From positions 1-64,000 of the forward strand of contig UQRM01000012.1 of assembly GCA_900543485.1 (NCBI GenBank): 64,000 bases of DNA. The letters run 5' to 3'. This document shows, piece after piece, positions 63,495 to 64,000 of this stretch. A program made the translations under genes and the position numbers. The notes below the pieces were generated by a model. The model did not search any database and had not been told where the DNA came from. It was given only the letters and a program-made list of their open reading frames with translations. Each line of letters starts with the position of its first letter. Position 1 is the stretch's first letter. The stretch is from an uncultured Eubacterium sp. (GTDB taxonomy: Bacteria > Bacillota > Clostridia > Peptostreptococcales > Anaerovoracaceae).

Positions 63495-64000
63495 ATGAAC
63501 GAGAATGAAATGAGTAAGGCTTATATAGCAGATTATATAAGGAGAGCAAGGGAGGCTCAGGCGGAGTTCGAAAAGATGAGCCAGGAACAGGTGGATCTGG
63601 CGGTGAAGACTATAGGAAAGGTGGTATGCGATAACGCTGAGTATCTGGCGGAGATAGCTGTCGCCGAGACCAATATGGGTAATGTCCCTGATAAGATCGC
63701 AAAGAACAGGCAGAAGGCAAAGATAGTCTGGCATTCTCTGAAGGGGAAGAGATCCAGAGGTATCCTGGACACCGATGAGGAGACAGGGATAACCAGAGTA
63801 GCGAAGCCTGTGGGTGTGGTGGCGGCTGTGACTCCATGTACCAATCCGATAGTGACACCTATGAGCAACGCCATGTTTGCTCTCAAGTGCGGCAATGCCA
63901 TAATCATCACGCCACATCACAGCTCTGTGAAGTGCAGTACGGAAACGGTAGAGATGGTAAACAGGGAGTTGGATAAGCTGGGATATCCGAAGTATCTGAT
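63495..64000 (+). CDS. CoA-acylating aldehyde dehydrogenase, 5' part (runs off the window)
   Basis: About 168 residues are visible from the ATG at 63495, after a GGAGGTGG site. GVVAAVTPCTNPIVTPMSNA and CGNAIIITPHHSSVKCSTE match the nucleotide-binding part of acylating aldehyde dehydrogenases (EutE, the N-terminal half of AdhE, or SucD type). Such enzymes interconvert an aldehyde and its acyl-CoA with NAD(H) in fermentation. The catalytic Cys lies beyond the window end, so a fused alcohol dehydrogenase cannot be ruled out. Confidence 0.9.
   Translation, partial: MNENEMSKAYIADYIRRAREAQAEFEKMSQEQVDLAVKTIGKVVCDNAEYLAEIAVAETNMGNVPDKIAKNRQKAKIVWHSLKGKRSRGILDTDEETGITRVAKPVGVVAAVTPCTNPIVTPMSNAMFALKCGNAIIITPHHSSVKCSTETVEMVNRELDKLGYPKYL

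Overview
The window reads as chromosome from an anaerobic, monoderm Firmicute of the Clostridia. Evidence: a Rex repressor beside acyl carrier protein, a CIRCE-controlled groES-groEL operon, a clostridial 2[4Fe-4S] ferredoxin, strong AGGAGG ribosome-binding sites, consensus SigA promoters, an archaeal-type (class I) lysyl-tRNA synthetase, ECF transport, and surface proteins with signal peptides and C-terminal wall or membrane anchors. A gut-associated Anaerovoracaceae/Family XIII-like organism would fit, but that is inference. The only mobile-element-like sequence seen is a non-coding hairpin array; no tRNA, rRNA or CRISPR array was seen.

Layout. 1-5.1 kb: acpP end, rex, ferredoxin, a P-loop/Asp23 fusion protein, 8-oxoguanine glycosylase, groES-groEL. 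5.2-13.1 kb: a QueG-like iron-sulfur protein, an NhaC-type antiporter with a 2-hydroxyacid dehydrogenase, mntP, rdgB, a YihY/BrkB membrane protein, and a fused FeoA-FeoB. 13.2-19.3 kb: serA, then an AraC regulator and a hydantoinase B gene that have both lost their 5' ends at one junction near 16,025, then an ABC-class ATPase. 19.6-26.3 kb: an acetyltransferase, then serC-apgM-dacF-uvrC. 26.4-31.6 kb: a sigma-54 unit, with an enhancer-binding protein, a -24/-12 promoter with palindromic candidate enhancer sites, an amidohydrolase and an APC permease. 31.6-36.8 kb: a DUF1292 protein, an FAD enzyme, a C_GCAxxG_C_C protein, an acyl-CoA synthetase and an ornithine-racemase-like PLP protein. 37-41.6 kb: two beta-helix surface proteins; the second has a run of 14 G between its -35 and -10 boxes. 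41.7-48.9 kb: a HAD phosphatase, greA, class I LysRS, asnS, a zinc-ribbon membrane protein and rarA. 49-50.1 kb: a guanidine-I riboswitch with two SMR exporter genes. 50.1-57 kb: a cobalamin riboswitch, a DUF4430 lipoprotein, EcfT, an EcfA-EcfA-EcfS fusion and a large anchored protein with a DUF4430-like domain and an alpha/alpha-toroid. 57.1-64 kb: a nuclease-like orphan, a hairpin array, an AraC regulator, an EF-G paralogue, radA and the start of a CoA-acylating aldehyde dehydrogenase.

The most interesting system is the 50.1-57 kb locus. Cobalamin appears to control a complete uptake route whose surface components resemble, in domain content, the two halves of animal intrinsic factor/transcobalamin: a beta-rich DUF4430 domain and an alpha/alpha barrel. 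Next in interest are the candidate phase-variable promoter of the beta-helix adhesin, the reciprocal truncation at 16 kb, and the self-contained sigma-54 regulon.
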